A stretch of DNA of 64,000 nucleotides, taken from NCBI RefSeq assembly GCF_000483125.1, contig NZ_KI519553.1, forward strand, positions 407,124 through 471,123, in the 5' to 3' direction. Below are positions 10,162 to 19,813 of this stretch, one piece after another. The notes below the pieces were generated by a model. The model was not told the origin of the DNA. It saw only the letters and a list, made by a program, of their open reading frames with translations, and searched no databases. The stretch is from Atopobium fossor DSM 15642 (GTDB lineage: Bacteria; Actinomycetota; Coriobacteriia; Coriobacteriales; Atopobiaceae). Both the position numbers and the translations under genes were made by a program. Each line of letters opens with the position of its first letter. Position 1 is the stretch's first letter.

Positions 10162-10208
10162 GGTACTGCTCTGCACTCACGTGCTCCGTATCTCTAATTA
10201 ATATGTGT

Positions 10209-10238
10209 AATGCCGAGAGTAATGTCTCGGCATTTTTT
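10209..10238 (+). terminator. Intrinsic terminator after the zinc-ribbon gene
   Basis: A perfect 10-bp stem (AATGCCGAGA at 10209-10218 with TCTCGGCATT at 10225-10234) has a 6-nt loop and is followed by a T-run. It ends the folate/zinc-ribbon transcription unit and isolates the surface-protein genes downstream. Confidence 0.9.
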
Positions 10239-10403
10239 GTAGTTCTAGTGCGGCTTATTAAGAAATCTGAAAATACATATACGGGTAACGACGTTACATG
10301 ATAGTGTTATTCATATTTGACCTTAATTTAAAAAGAGTCTGAATAGATGTCTAAAGGTACTTATAGCTTGGTTATGTGGAATTAAATGTGAGGAGATGCT
10401 ATT

Positions 10404-13400
10404 TTGAGCAAAAAGATGAAAAAGTCTACTCAGGCAATTGCCGTAGCAACCAGTGCCATTACAGTGATGTCATCTATGCCTGTTGGTGCTTTTGCGCAGC
10501 AGGATAGTGAGAATCCCACACCTCCTGTATCGATGGCAGTCTCTACGGCTGATTCCACAAGCCCTAAGACTCATATTGATCGTACGCCTGCCAATAATCT
10601 TGCTGCAGCTCAAGCTGTGTTAGATGAAGCAAAACAATTTTCTTCAGAAGCGCAGCAGGGGATGCAAAAAGCTCAGCAAGCATATGATGAGGCTGCTGCC
10701 TCTGAGCAAACACACAAAGAAAAAAAGATAGCTTCTGATACGGCTGTGGTAGAGGCAGATCATGCAGGAGCTCAGGCAGTACAAGATATTAAGACCAATG
10801 CAGACAAGAAGTTTTTAGAGGCAAGTCAGCTCGTTGATCAGCAAAAGCAAGAAGTAGATAAGGCTCGCCAAGAGCTAGAGCAGGCCCATGCCCAAGAAAA
10901 GCAGGCGCAACAAGCAAAGAAAAAAGCCGAAGAGGAGCTTGCCGCTGCACAAAAAGCAAATCCAGAAGCATCTAAGCAGATAGAAGAAAAAAATACCCAG
11001 ATTGCTACTTTAGAACAAGAGCTTGCCCGTAAAACAAAGGATCACAGCACAGCTGCTGAAGCCAAGAAACAGGCAGAGCAGCTTGTAAAGCAGGCAGAAG
11101 ATGCTTATAGCCAGAAAAATGCAGAGCATGCTGCTGCTACTCAAAAAGTAGAAGAGGCAACAGCTGCTCGCAATCAGGCACAAGCTCGAGTTACAGATTT
11201 GCAAGCACGTTATGAGGCGGCAAAGAAGGCTGCCGAGAATGGCTCTCAGCAGGGTGATGAAGCCGCTTTACAGCAGGTAAAAGAGGCTCAAGAGCTTGTT
11301 ACTGCTCGTCAAGCACAGCTTAATCAGGCAAATCAGGCCCTTTCGGCTGCCGCAAGCACGCTTAAAGATGCCGAAGCTCAACTGAACACCCATAAGCATG
11401 CTTTGGATGAGGCAACTGCTGCATTACAAACACAAGAGCAAGAGGTGCAAAAAGCTACCGATGCACTTAAAACGGCTCAGGCTAATCGTCAGCAGGCTGG
11501 CAGTACAGTATTGGGTCTTCAGGATCGTCTTAAAGATGCTGAGGATAGGCTCAAGGATGCACGCCAGCGGGTAACTCAAGCAGAATCTAAGATAGCTCAG
11601 GCAGAGCAGAGCCTTGATACTTTGACTAAGCAGCTCGAAGAAGCCCGTAAAGAGCGTGACGCTATTCAAGCTCGTCTCAAAAATACTTCTGACAGCAGCG
11701 CTGGAAATACTGAGGCAGCAAAGAAGGCTCGTAGCTCGCGCGGTTTCTTTGAGCATAATGGTTCTACTATTGCCGCTCAAACGTTTGATCAGACCACTCC
11801 ATACTCGGTAGATGCATGGAAATCAGACTGGTCAGGTAAAGAGCGCATGCAAGGTGCTCGTGCCGAGGACTTTACCCATGTGGGCGAGAAGGGCGATGCT
11901 ACAACTCTTGATAACATGAGAGATGCTCTTATGCTGCTCAAGAATGCTGCGTATGTGCATGACAAGATGCCCCTTGATGATGACATTCAAGAAGGCACGC
12001 AAAATAAATGGTATGTTTCTGATGCCATGATGGCTCGTGCTCAAGTAAATGCAAACTTCTCGCGCAATGTTATGTACCATCTTGGATCTGCTTCAACCAA
12101 GAGCGGAGCGCACTCAACAGATACTGAGCCAATCCAAGCCCACGAGACTGGCGAAATCTTGGCATGGGATCGCTATAACGTAAACGGCACAGGTATGACT
12201 GAGGATACGTGGAAGTTAAACAATACCGGCGATAAGCTTAAGGCCAATACAAAAACTGATACATATTACAAGGATTCACCTGTATTTGCATGGTATCAAT
12301 TTGAGGCCAATACCTATTACGAGACTCAGCGCAATAAAGACCAAGATGGTGATAACGTTATAGGACAAACTTCCTATACACCAAAGAATGGTTCTGCTAC
12401 CGATAGGCAAACAGGTCATTACACCTTCTTTAGAGATAACCCTCAATATAAGGGCAAAATGGCCATGGGTGCTGCTGTTACTACCTATAATAAGGATCGT
12501 TCAGCTGGTAGGCTCGTACACGATGCAGAGATTATTGACAGCTACTATGCTGAGCAATATAGGGCAAAACCTCAAAGCGATCCTTCGTTTAAGCTCTATA
12601 CCATTGACGATTACATTGCCCGTCTTGACTCTTATATCAATAGTCTTAAGACTGGTAACAATCAGCAAGACAAAGATGCGCTTATAGAGGTTAATAACCG
12701 TATTGCAGATCTTGAGAAGCAGATTAAAGAAAAAGAATCTGATAGAAATTTGGCACAGTCTCAATCGACCGAAGCCGCGAGTGCAGTTCAGTCTGGCGAG
12801 AAGGAAGTAGACAACCTTATTCAACAACTACAGGCTGCTACTAATCGTCGTGACAATGCACAGCGCACGGTAAACCAGCGAGAAAATCAACTGAAGGCTG
12901 CTCAGGAAAAGCAGCAGCAGCTTGTTGAGCAAAAAGAACAAGCCCAACAGAAGGTGCAAGAAGCTCAACAAACAGTTGATAGCCAAAAATCTTTTGTAGA
13001 GCAATTGCAAAGCAAGGCAACCGAAGCTCAGAAGAATTTGCAGGAAGCTCAAGCAAAGCTTGCTCAAGCACAGCAGCAGGCACATGATGCTGCCGGTCTT
13101 GTTGAAACACTCAAGAAGCAACTTGATGAGGCAAAAGATGAGCTGTCTCAGAAAGAGCAGGAGCTTGTAAAGCTTACACAACAGCAGAATCAGGCTCAAA
13201 AGCAGCGTGAGGATGCTCAGCAACAGCTCAACGCACAAAAACAAAAACTTAATGACGCAACAGCAGATGAACAGCTTAAGGCCAATGAGCTTGCTCAAGC
13301 ACAGGCTGAAATCACTACGCTTACCAAGCAACGTGATGATTTGATTGCTGCAAACGATCGTATTACACAGGCACAGGCTGGTGTGAAGCAGGCTTCCAAG

Positions 13401-13985
13401 CAGTTGCAAGATGCTACTGCTCAGGTAGCTACTTTGCAGCTTGCTGTTGACGCTCAGGATAAAAAGCTAACAGAAGCGCGTGCACAACTACTTGCCGCTC
13501 AGACTGCCGTTGATGAGGCTAAAACACTTGATTGGGATGTTGACAAAAACAAGCAGGATGACAATCCAACTGCTTTTGCAAATATCAACACTCTTATTAA
13601 GGATTTGCACGCAAGGCATCAAGAGGCTTCTGCAGCTTCGCTTGCGTATACTCAGTCTGTCAATCAACTGCAAGATGCAATGGCAGTTCTTGGTACTGCT
13701 CGTCAATATCTTGCCGAGGCTCTGGCCGATCAGGCATGGGCTCAAGATCAGGTTAATCGTCTAACAGCTAAACCTGCTGTACAGCCTGATGACTCTGCTA
13801 ACCAGAGCACACAGGTAGTAGATAAAACACCACAGCACATGGCAGACTCTCATATGCAGGCAAAGCAGGGGAGCCTTCCCAAGACAGGAGATACGTCTGC
13901 AGACCTTGCTTTTGGTATGAGCGCGGCAGGTGCCGTGACGATTGCGGGATTAGCTTTGAAGTTTCGTAAGAAATACGAAGAGTAA
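10404..13985 (+). CDS. LPxTG-anchored coiled-coil surface protein with SEC10/PgrA-like central domain
   Basis: This is a 1193-residue cell-wall protein. It has a signal peptide (basic KKMKKS start, hydrophobic core, cleavage near AFAQQ at ~32), a short HIDRTPANNLA repeat-like segment, and a long Ala/Gln/Lys-rich coiled coil (~60-430). A globular domain (~440-770) contains HETGEILAWDRYN and FFRDNPQYKGKMAMG blocks, reminiscent of CAP/SCP-like SEC10/PgrA surface-exclusion domains. A second coiled coil (~780-1100) follows, then LPKTGD at 1158, a hydrophobic helix and a RKKYEE tail. The start is TTG at 10404, 8 nt after GGAG. Its likely role is adhesion or aggregation (inference). It is paralogous to the next gene. 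Confidence 0.88.
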   Translation: MSKKMKKSTQAIAVATSAITVMSSMPVGAFAQQDSENPTPPVSMAVSTADSTSPKTHIDRTPANNLAAAQAVLDEAKQFSSEAQQGMQKAQQAYDEAAASEQTHKEKKIASDTAVVEADHAGAQAVQDIKTNADKKFLEASQLVDQQKQEVDKARQELEQAHAQEKQAQQAKKKAEEELAAAQKANPEASKQIEEKNTQIATLEQELARKTKDHSTAAEAKKQAEQLVKQAEDAYSQKNAEHAAATQKVEEATAARNQAQARVTDLQARYEAAKKAAENGSQQGDEAALQQVKEAQELVTARQAQLNQANQALSAAASTLKDAEAQLNTHKHALDEATAALQTQEQEVQKATDALKTAQANRQQAGSTVLGLQDRLKDAEDRLKDARQRVTQAESKIAQAEQSLDTLTKQLEEARKERDAIQARLKNTSDSSAGNTEAAKKARSSRGFFEHNGSTIAAQTFDQTTPYSVDAWKSDWSGKERMQGARAEDFTHVGEKGDATTLDNMRDALMLLKNAAYVHDKMPLDDDIQEGTQNKWYVSDAMMARAQVNANFSRNVMYHLGSASTKSGAHSTDTEPIQAHETGEILAWDRYNVNGTGMTEDTWKLNNTGDKLKANTKTDTYYKDSPVFAWYQFEANTYYETQRNKDQDGDNVIGQTSYTPKNGSATDRQTGHYTFFRDNPQYKGKMAMGAAVTTYNKDRSAGRLVHDAEIIDSYYAEQYRAKPQSDPSFKLYTIDDYIARLDSYINSLKTGNNQQDKDALIEVNNRIADLEKQIKEKESDRNLAQSQSTEAASAVQSGEKEVDNLIQQLQAATNRRDNAQRTVNQRENQLKAAQEKQQQLVEQKEQAQQKVQEAQQTVDSQKSFVEQLQSKATEAQKNLQEAQAKLAQAQQQAHDAAGLVETLKKQLDEAKDELSQKEQELVKLTQQQNQAQKQREDAQQQLNAQKQKLNDATADEQLKANELAQAQAEITTLTKQRDDLIAANDRITQAQAGVKQASKQLQDATAQVATLQLAVDAQDKKLTEARAQLLAAQTAVDEAKTLDWDVDKNKQDDNPTAFANINTLIKDLHARHQEASAASLAYTQSVNQLQDAMAVLGTARQYLAEALADQAWAQDQVNRLTAKPAVQPDDSANQSTQVVDKTPQHMADSHMQAKQGSLPKTGDTSADLAFGMSAAGAVTIAGLALKFRKKYEE

Positions 13986-14062
13986 GTAAACGAAACTATA
14001 TGTAGTTAATATAGTAACTACATAGTATGTGTTGAAAAAGCTTCTAAGCATGTTTTTAATAC

Positions 14063-14097
14063 ATAAGGCTAGGTTGTTTTATGCAGCCTAGCCTTAT
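14063..14097 (+). terminator. Probable terminator hairpin between the two surface-protein genes
   Basis: An 11-bp perfect stem (ATAAGGCTAGG at 14063-14073 with CCTAGCCTTAT at 14087-14097) has a 13-nt loop. The trailing T-run is weak (TTGCGC), so termination efficiency is uncertain. The rest of the 13986-14272 spacer holds the presumptive promoter of the downstream gene and a 14-bp palindrome at 14209. Confidence 0.6.
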
Positions 14098-14208
14098 TGC
14101 GCTGTTTGTACCTTAGCTATTATGCGCAGGTACATCGGAACCTATGAAGTATTTATATAATTACGTTACATACAAAGTGAATCAAGCCAAAATATAGTAT
14201 TTTCTACT

Positions 14209-14222
14209 CTGATTTAAATCAG
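14209..14222. promoter_or_regulatory. 14-bp perfect palindrome upstream of the second surface protein
   Basis: CTGATTTAAATCAG is a perfect palindrome about 50 nt upstream of the ATG at 14273, in an otherwise AT-rich intergenic stretch. It could be a repressor operator. No exact second copy was noticed upstream of the first surface gene, although an AT-rich TTAATTTAAAA lies at a comparable place there. Confidence 0.35.
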
Positions 14223-14272
14223 TCAGAAGATATTGATTGATGATTGTAGTAGTTCGCGAAGTAAGGCATTTT

Positions 14273-16822
14273 ATGAAAAACACACGTACGGTAAGCAAAA
14301 CCACCAAAGCTGTTGCTGTAGCAACGAGCGCACTTACGGCATTTTCCTCACTGCCTACTGCTGCGTTGGCGCAGCCAGATGTAGATACTCCTAGGACTTC
14401 TGCAGATCAGGGAGCAATGTCTGTTACCGGAGATGTAAAGAACCATATTGACCGTACTCCTGCCAAGGATTTGGATTCTGCTCAGCAAAAGCTTAAAGAA
14501 GCAAACGATTTTGTTGAGCTTGCCAATAAAAAGCAAAAGGATGCACAAGAGTCCCTTGATAAAGCTACCGAGAGTGAAAAGAACACTGGTCGTGAAGAGG
14601 CCGAGGCTCAGCAAGCAGTCGATGACGGCAATAAAGCTGGAGACAAGGCTGTACAGGCAATTAAAAATGAGGCTAATTTAAAGCAGAGTACTGCTGAGAA
14701 TGAGCTGAAGCAAGCTCGCGAAAAGGTCGCCGCTGCTCAAAAGGAATTTGCAGAGGCTCGTACCGAGCATGAAAATGCTGCAAAGCAGAAGGCAGCCGCC
14801 GAGAAGGCTCTTGAAGAGGCCAAGAAAAAGAATCCTTCAGCTGCTGATAAAATTGAGCAGGCTAAGAAGGAGAAGGACCAAAAGAAGCAACTGCTTGACG
14901 AGGCAACAAAGAATTACGAGCAGGCTCAACAGGCCAAACAACAAGCTCAGGCTCAGGTAGACAAGACGGCATCTGCACTTAAGCAGTCTGAGCAGGATTT
15001 AGCTGCAGCGAAGAAAAAAGTTCAGGATGTAACTTCTCAGCGTGATGCTGCTAAGAATCGTTTTGAAAAGGCCAAATCTGCTTATGATAAGGCGCTCAAA
15101 GATAGCCAAACCCCTGGTGCCCCTATGCCTCATCCAGAGCTTAAGGATGCTGAAGATGATGTAAAGCGCCTTGAGGGTCAGGTGCAGGGACTAACAGTTC
15201 AAAAAGAACAGCTGACTGAAGAAGTTAAAAAGCAAGAAGGCCTGCTTCAAGATCATAAGAACAAGCTTAATGAGGCACAAAAGAACGAAAATACCCTTAA
15301 GCAAAAATATGATGACGCGGCTGCTAATGAGAAGAAGGCTGCTAGTCAGCACGATCAGGTTGGTAATGAACTTAAACAGGTGAGAGAACAGCTTACTTCT
15401 TTGGAGCAGCAAGCTACAGAAGCAATTCAGCGGTCTGAGGCTGCTGAAAAGAATCTTGCACAAAAAGTGACTAAGCTTGCTGAACTTAAAGAAAAACTTA
15501 GGCAACTGCAGGGACAAGCTAATAAGGCACAAGAGATTGAAGCTCTGCAAAAGCAGATTAATCAGGCAGATGCTGAGGCTGAAACAGCATCTCAGCAGGC
15601 AATAAATGCAACAAATGAAGTAAAGCGCATTACTAAAGAAACTCAAGTGGTAGAGCAGAAGCGTAATCAGGTTGAAGAAAAACTTGGTCGTAGCCAAAAG
15701 AAACTTGTAGACGCTCGTAATGAAAAAGAACAGGCTGAAAAAGCGCTCACTGCTGCTAAAGAGAATACTAAGAAAGAGCAGATGGATGTTAGCTGGTTTG
15801 AGATTACTATCAAGCGCAACAACGAGACTCTACAGAAGCTAGCAAGTGATATCCAGCAGCATAATGATCGTCTCCAAAAGGCAAAGGATAAGGTAGAGCA
15901 GCTCAAGAAGGCTCAAGACCCTGCTGCTATACTTGAGAAGCTCAAGCAAGAGCGAGATAACGCCGAGAAGGAACTTCAAAAGCAGGAAGCTGCACTTGTT
16001 GATTCAAATAAAGAGCAGCAAAAACAGGAGCAGAAAGTTACTACTGCACATAATGAGAACAATCAGGCTCAGCAACAGCTCACTCAGCGCACTACCGATG
16101 CAACCGATAAGCAAAAGAAGCTGAGCGATGCAACCAAGAATCATCAGGACGCAACTCAGGCGTATGATAACTTGCTTGCTGCAAATGAAAACCTGCAAAA
16201 GCTTGCAAAGGAAGTACAGCAGGCAGAAGAGCGCTTTAACAAGGCTGTCGATACTGTTTCTCAAAAGACTAAGGCCGAGCAGGCTGCTAAGCAGCAAGAG
16301 AAGAAAGCCACCGACGAGCTTACCGCTGCTCGCACTGCAGCACAGCAAGCTGCACAGTTGGAGTGGAAGGGCTCTGATACTGACTTAGGTAATGCCTATC
16401 CCGAGGTTAATAAGCTTGCTGCCGCTCTTCGCATGAGCAAGCAGCGCCTTGCTGCAGCTCATACCGCTCATGAGGCTGCAATCACTAAGCTTGAGGAAGC
16501 TCGTGTTGAAGCTCAGAATGCTCGTCAGTACCTTGCTGAGGCTCTGGCCGACCAGGCATGGGCGCAAGATCAGGTTAATCGTCTAACGCCTAAGCCCAAC
16601 ACCAAGCCTAGTACTCCTGGCACAAAGTCTTCTCAGAAGGCTCAGGCTCAAAAGACTACTAAGTCCATGCCTAAGCATATGTCCGAGAAGAAGGTTCAAC
16701 CTGCAAAGCAGGCACTCCCCAAGACAGGTGATGAGTCTACTGCGTTGGTTATGACCATGGGCATGGCAAGCATTGTAGCTATTGCTGGTTCTGTTATGGC
16801 TCGTCGTAAGAAGGATATGTAA
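14273..16822 (+). CDS. LPxTG-anchored coiled-coil surface protein (paralogue)
   Basis: This 849-residue protein begins with a signal peptide (KNTRTVSKTTKAVAVATSA, cleavage near ALAQ). A KNHIDRTPAKDLDSAQQKL segment shared with the upstream protein follows. The body is almost continuous Ala/Gln/Lys/Glu coiled coil without the globular central domain. The C-terminus has ARQYLAEALADQAWAQDQVNRLT shared with the upstream gene, a Pro/Thr/Lys linker, LPKTGD at ~815, a hydrophobic helix and RRKKDM. I chose ATG 14273, which has TAAGG 7 nt upstream, over an in-frame TTG at 14237. A strong terminator follows. No sortase gene is in the window. Confidence 0.87.
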   Translation: MKNTRTVSKTTKAVAVATSALTAFSSLPTAALAQPDVDTPRTSADQGAMSVTGDVKNHIDRTPAKDLDSAQQKLKEANDFVELANKKQKDAQESLDKATESEKNTGREEAEAQQAVDDGNKAGDKAVQAIKNEANLKQSTAENELKQAREKVAAAQKEFAEARTEHENAAKQKAAAEKALEEAKKKNPSAADKIEQAKKEKDQKKQLLDEATKNYEQAQQAKQQAQAQVDKTASALKQSEQDLAAAKKKVQDVTSQRDAAKNRFEKAKSAYDKALKDSQTPGAPMPHPELKDAEDDVKRLEGQVQGLTVQKEQLTEEVKKQEGLLQDHKNKLNEAQKNENTLKQKYDDAAANEKKAASQHDQVGNELKQVREQLTSLEQQATEAIQRSEAAEKNLAQKVTKLAELKEKLRQLQGQANKAQEIEALQKQINQADAEAETASQQAINATNEVKRITKETQVVEQKRNQVEEKLGRSQKKLVDARNEKEQAEKALTAAKENTKKEQMDVSWFEITIKRNNETLQKLASDIQQHNDRLQKAKDKVEQLKKAQDPAAILEKLKQERDNAEKELQKQEAALVDSNKEQQKQEQKVTTAHNENNQAQQQLTQRTTDATDKQKKLSDATKNHQDATQAYDNLLAANENLQKLAKEVQQAEERFNKAVDTVSQKTKAEQAAKQQEKKATDELTAARTAAQQAAQLEWKGSDTDLGNAYPEVNKLAAALRMSKQRLAAAHTAHEAAITKLEEARVEAQNARQYLAEALADQAWAQDQVNRLTPKPNTKPSTPGTKSSQKAQAQKTTKSMPKHMSEKKVQPAKQALPKTGDESTALVMTMGMASIVAIAGSVMARRKKDM

Positions 16823-16874
16823 GACCTGTACTCATACAAAGGGTACTAGCGCAATTCTTCACATAGGTAATTAC

Positions 16875-16908
16875 AACCAAGCTGCCCTGTTGGGTGGCTT
16901 GGTTTTTT
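16875..16908 (+). terminator. Intrinsic terminator after the second surface protein
   Basis: AACCAAGC-T-GCCC pairs with GGGT-G-GCTTGGTT (16875-16904), using G-U pairs in the upper stem and a TGTT loop. It is followed by TTTTTTCT. It separates the surface-protein gene from the DXS-like gene. Confidence 0.88.
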
Positions 16909-17043
16909 CTTAGGTATACAACGTTGTTTTACAGTTTTACTGTTACATCTTTGTGATTGTTGCATGAGAGCGTATATGTGCGGGAAAACTAGCTACTGGT
17001 TTTGCCTGTATGATGCTACAACTCGAAAGGTGGACATGTTCAC

Positions 17044-18804
17044 ATGATTATTGAAAACATTCATGGTCCCCAAGACGTAAAGGATCTTCCTCAAGAAGAT
17101 TTGCCTGCATTGGCAGAGGAGATTCGTTCCGCTTTGCTTTTGCGTGCGAGTGTACATGGCGGTCACTTTGGTCCCAATTTTGGCTTTGTCGAGGCAACTA
17201 TTGCACTACATCGTATTTTTAATTCTCCTGTCGATAAGATCGTGTATGACGTATCGCATCAAACATATCCCCATAAGATGATTACTGGTCGTGCACAGGC
17301 ATATCTCGATCCAGATCACTATGATGATGTGTCTGGTTATACTAACCCTGCAGAATCTGAACATGACTTCTTTGAGGTGGGCCATACCTCAACTTCCATT
17401 GCTCTAGCACTTGGTTTGGCTAAGGCTCGTGACCTTGCTGGTGGTAAGGAAAATATCGTTGCGGTTATTGGCGATGGTTCTCTGTCTGGTGGTGAGGCGC
17501 TAGAAGGTCTTGATATAGCAGGCGAACTCAACTCTAACTTCATCATTGTGTTTAATGACAATCAGATGTCTATTGCAGAAAATCACGGTGGCATGTATGA
17601 CGAATTTGCGCGCTTGCGCGAGTCGCATGGTACCGATGGACATAATTTGTTCCGTGCTATGGGCTTGGACTACATCTATGTAGAGGATGGTAACAATATT
17701 GACTGTCTTCTCGAGATTTTTGAGACGGTCCATAATATTGATCATCCCATTGTAGTGCACCTTAATACTAAAAAAGGTAAGGGCTACGGTCCTGCAGAGG
17801 CAGATCCAGAGCATTGGCACTGGGCGAGCCCATTTAATGTGGTGACGGGTGAGCAGCGCAGCTTTAGCGGAGAAAGCTACGGTGCACTTATGGGTGAGCA
17901 CTTGGAAAAGCTTGCGCAGTTTGACAAGAAATTGCTCATTGTTTCTTCTGCTGTACCTGGCATGATTGCCATGAACCCCGAGCGTCGTCAGCGTATGGGC
18001 CTTCAATATTTGGATGTGGGCATTGCAGAGGAAGCTGCAGCTGCAATTATTTCTGGTGCAGCAAAAGGCGGCGCCCATCCTGTGTGGGCAAGTTCTGCCA
18101 CTTTTATCCAGCGTGCCTATGATCAGATGTTCCAAGACATTAGCATTAATGGTAATGCTGCTACGATTCTTGCAGGCAATGGCTCTGTTTTTGGTGGTAA
18201 CGATGTCACACACTGTGATTTAAGTTCCATTGCTATGGTCTCTAGCATTCCTGGCATGAAGCATTTGGCACCCTCTAATTTTGAGGAGTATGTTGCCATG
18301 GTAGATTGGTCCATCAAACAGGATGCTGAGCCTGTATACATCAGCGTACCTGCTGGTCCTGTGGTTCATGCCCCAGAAGGTCATCGTGTGCGCACAGACT
18401 ACTCCGAGCTATCTTGGGAGTTGGTACACGAGGGTTCCAAGGTGGCAGTTATTGCACTTGGTGATTTCTTTGGTATTGGACAAAAGACTATCGAGAAGTT
18501 CGCAGCAGCTGGTATTGATGCCACGTTGGTAAAGCCTTTGTTTGCATCGGGCTTGGACAAAGCAACGCTTGACGCTTTGGCCCAAACACATGATGTAATT
18601 CTCACCATCGAAGACGGTATTGCAGATGGCGGCTTTGGTCAACGTGTTGCTGCTTATTTGGGGGCCGATACTTCCACTAAGGTTTTGGTTCGCGGTTTTA
18701 AGCGCAGGTTCTATGATCGTTTTAAAGCTTCTGACCTACTTGAAGAAGCTCGCATTACCCCAGAAAAACTTACAGAGGATGTTATGGCTGTTCTTGAGAA
18801 CTAG
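17044..18804 (+). CDS. DXS-like transketolase-family thiamine-diphosphate enzyme
   Basis: This 586-residue protein has DXS/transketolase architecture. The TPP-binding domain carries GGHFGPNFGFVEATIALH, DVSHQTYPHKMITGR, GHTSTSIALALG and GDGSLSGGEALEG. A pyrimidine-type domain follows, then a C-terminal domain. It resembles 1-deoxyxylulose-5-phosphate synthase but is shorter than the usual ~620 residues. Where DXS has a conserved DGHD it reads DGNN. The post-motif linker also looks reduced. Similar short paralogues exist in lactic acid bacteria lacking the MEP pathway. DXS activity is possible but not assured. ATG 17044 follows AAAGGTGG. It stands alone between two terminators. Confidence 0.72.
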   Translation: MIIENIHGPQDVKDLPQEDLPALAEEIRSALLLRASVHGGHFGPNFGFVEATIALHRIFNSPVDKIVYDVSHQTYPHKMITGRAQAYLDPDHYDDVSGYTNPAESEHDFFEVGHTSTSIALALGLAKARDLAGGKENIVAVIGDGSLSGGEALEGLDIAGELNSNFIIVFNDNQMSIAENHGGMYDEFARLRESHGTDGHNLFRAMGLDYIYVEDGNNIDCLLEIFETVHNIDHPIVVHLNTKKGKGYGPAEADPEHWHWASPFNVVTGEQRSFSGESYGALMGEHLEKLAQFDKKLLIVSSAVPGMIAMNPERRQRMGLQYLDVGIAEEAAAAIISGAAKGGAHPVWASSATFIQRAYDQMFQDISINGNAATILAGNGSVFGGNDVTHCDLSSIAMVSSIPGMKHLAPSNFEEYVAMVDWSIKQDAEPVYISVPAGPVVHAPEGHRVRTDYSELSWELVHEGSKVAVIALGDFFGIGQKTIEKFAAAGIDATLVKPLFASGLDKATLDALAQTHDVILTIEDGIADGGFGQRVAAYLGADTSTKVLVRGFKRRFYDRFKASDLLEEARITPEKLTEDVMAVLEN

Positions 18805-18853
18805 GAAAGCTGTTTCTTATACAACAGCGTATAACATGACGGAGCACTATGAC

Positions 18854-18890
18854 AAAACCGGTACCCCTCTTATAGGGGCACCGGTTTTTT
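18854..18890. terminator. Bidirectional terminator between the DXS-like gene and metQ
   Basis: A 15-bp stem with a single A/C mismatch (AAAACCGGTACCCCT at 18854-18868; AGGGGCACCGGTTTT from 18874) has a CTTAT loop. It is flanked by A- and T-tracts, so it can serve the convergent plus-strand gene and the minus-strand metNIQ operon. Confidence 0.9.
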
Positions 18891-18916
18891 GTACAGGAAG
18901 GAACTATAGATAAAAT

Positions 18917-19747
18917 TTAAAATGCAGGTAAGACATCCTTGTCGTATGTCTTACTTAAATAGGTCTTGAAATCATCGGAGGTTAGTACCTCAACAAGCGC
19001 CTTGATGCGCTCATCATCTTTGTTGGAAGGCGTTGTAACAATGTAGTTGGCATACTGTTCAACTGCTTTACCATCGGACTTTTCTACAGCTTGTGCATCT
19101 GCAACGTGAAAGCCTGCTTCAATGGCATAGTTGCCATTAATAACAGCAAAGTCAACATCCTGAAGCTGGCGAGCAACAGCTGCTGCTTCTACCTCTACAA
19201 ACTTGATGTTATGAGGGTTATCTGCCACGTCTACAGGAGTTGCTTCTAGGTTGTTGGGATCTTTGAGTGTAATAAGACCTTCCTGAGCCAGCAGCAAAAA
19301 GGCACGACCTTCGTTGGTGGGATCGTTGGGAACAGCAATCTGAGCACCATTGGCAATATTTTTAAGGTCCTTAGACTTCCCAGCAAAAATACCCATGGGT
19401 TCATAGTGAATAGCAGCAACACCTACGAGGTCTGTACCATTTTGTTTGTTGTAGTTGTTGAGATAGTTAATGTGTTGGAAGTAATTGGCATCTACCTCAC
19501 CGGAGCTAGTTACCTGATTAGGAATAATGTAATCCGTATACTCCTTAACCGTAAGCTCAATGTCTTTTTTGGCAAGCTTATCCTTGGCAAACTTGGTGAG
19601 AATTTCTGCGTGGGGAGAAGGACTTGCAGCAATGGTGAGCGTCTTGGCATTGGCACCAGCATTGGGTGTGTTACCTCCACAAGCACTCAGAGCTCCAGTG
19701 GCAATAAGGGCAGTGGCAGAGGCAATAAAGGTACGACGAGAAATCAT
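18917..19747 (-). CDS. metQ: Methionine ABC transporter substrate-binding lipoprotein
   Basis: This 276-residue lipoprotein has a signal peptide of mixed Tat/Sec look (SRRTFIASATALIATGALSAC) with a lipobox LSAC, so the mature protein starts at Cys ~23. The NlpA/MetQ family pattern follows: TIAASPSPHAEIL, DYIIPNQ, DANYFQHINYL, HYEPMGIF and VPNDPTNEGRAFLLL. It binds methionine outside the membrane and delivers it to MetI/MetN. GGAGTAAC precedes the ATG at 19747. It is the last gene of the metN-metI-metQ operon. Confidence 0.93.
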   Translation of the reverse strand: MISRRTFIASATALIATGALSACGGNTPNAGANAKTLTIAASPSPHAEILTKFAKDKLAKKDIELTVKEYTDYIIPNQVTSSGEVDANYFQHINYLNNYNKQNGTDLVGVAAIHYEPMGIFAGKSKDLKNIANGAQIAVPNDPTNEGRAFLLLAQEGLITLKDPNNLEATPVDVADNPHNIKFVEVEAAAVARQLQDVDFAVINGNYAIEAGFHVADAQAVEKSDGKAVEQYANYIVTTPSNKDDERIKALVEVLTSDDFKTYLSKTYDKDVLPAF

Positions 19748-19813
19748 GGTGTTACTCCTAAAGATATTTAAACTTTGGTCAGTTACTTACTAAATGGGTA
19801 TACACAAAAACAT

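Noticed and set aside
12828-13409. Minus-strand ORFs of 100-190 codons across the surface-protein genes (also 15191-15697)
   Set aside because: Leu/Cys/Ser-rich shadow frames of coiled-coil codons, with no ribosome-binding site or family similarity.
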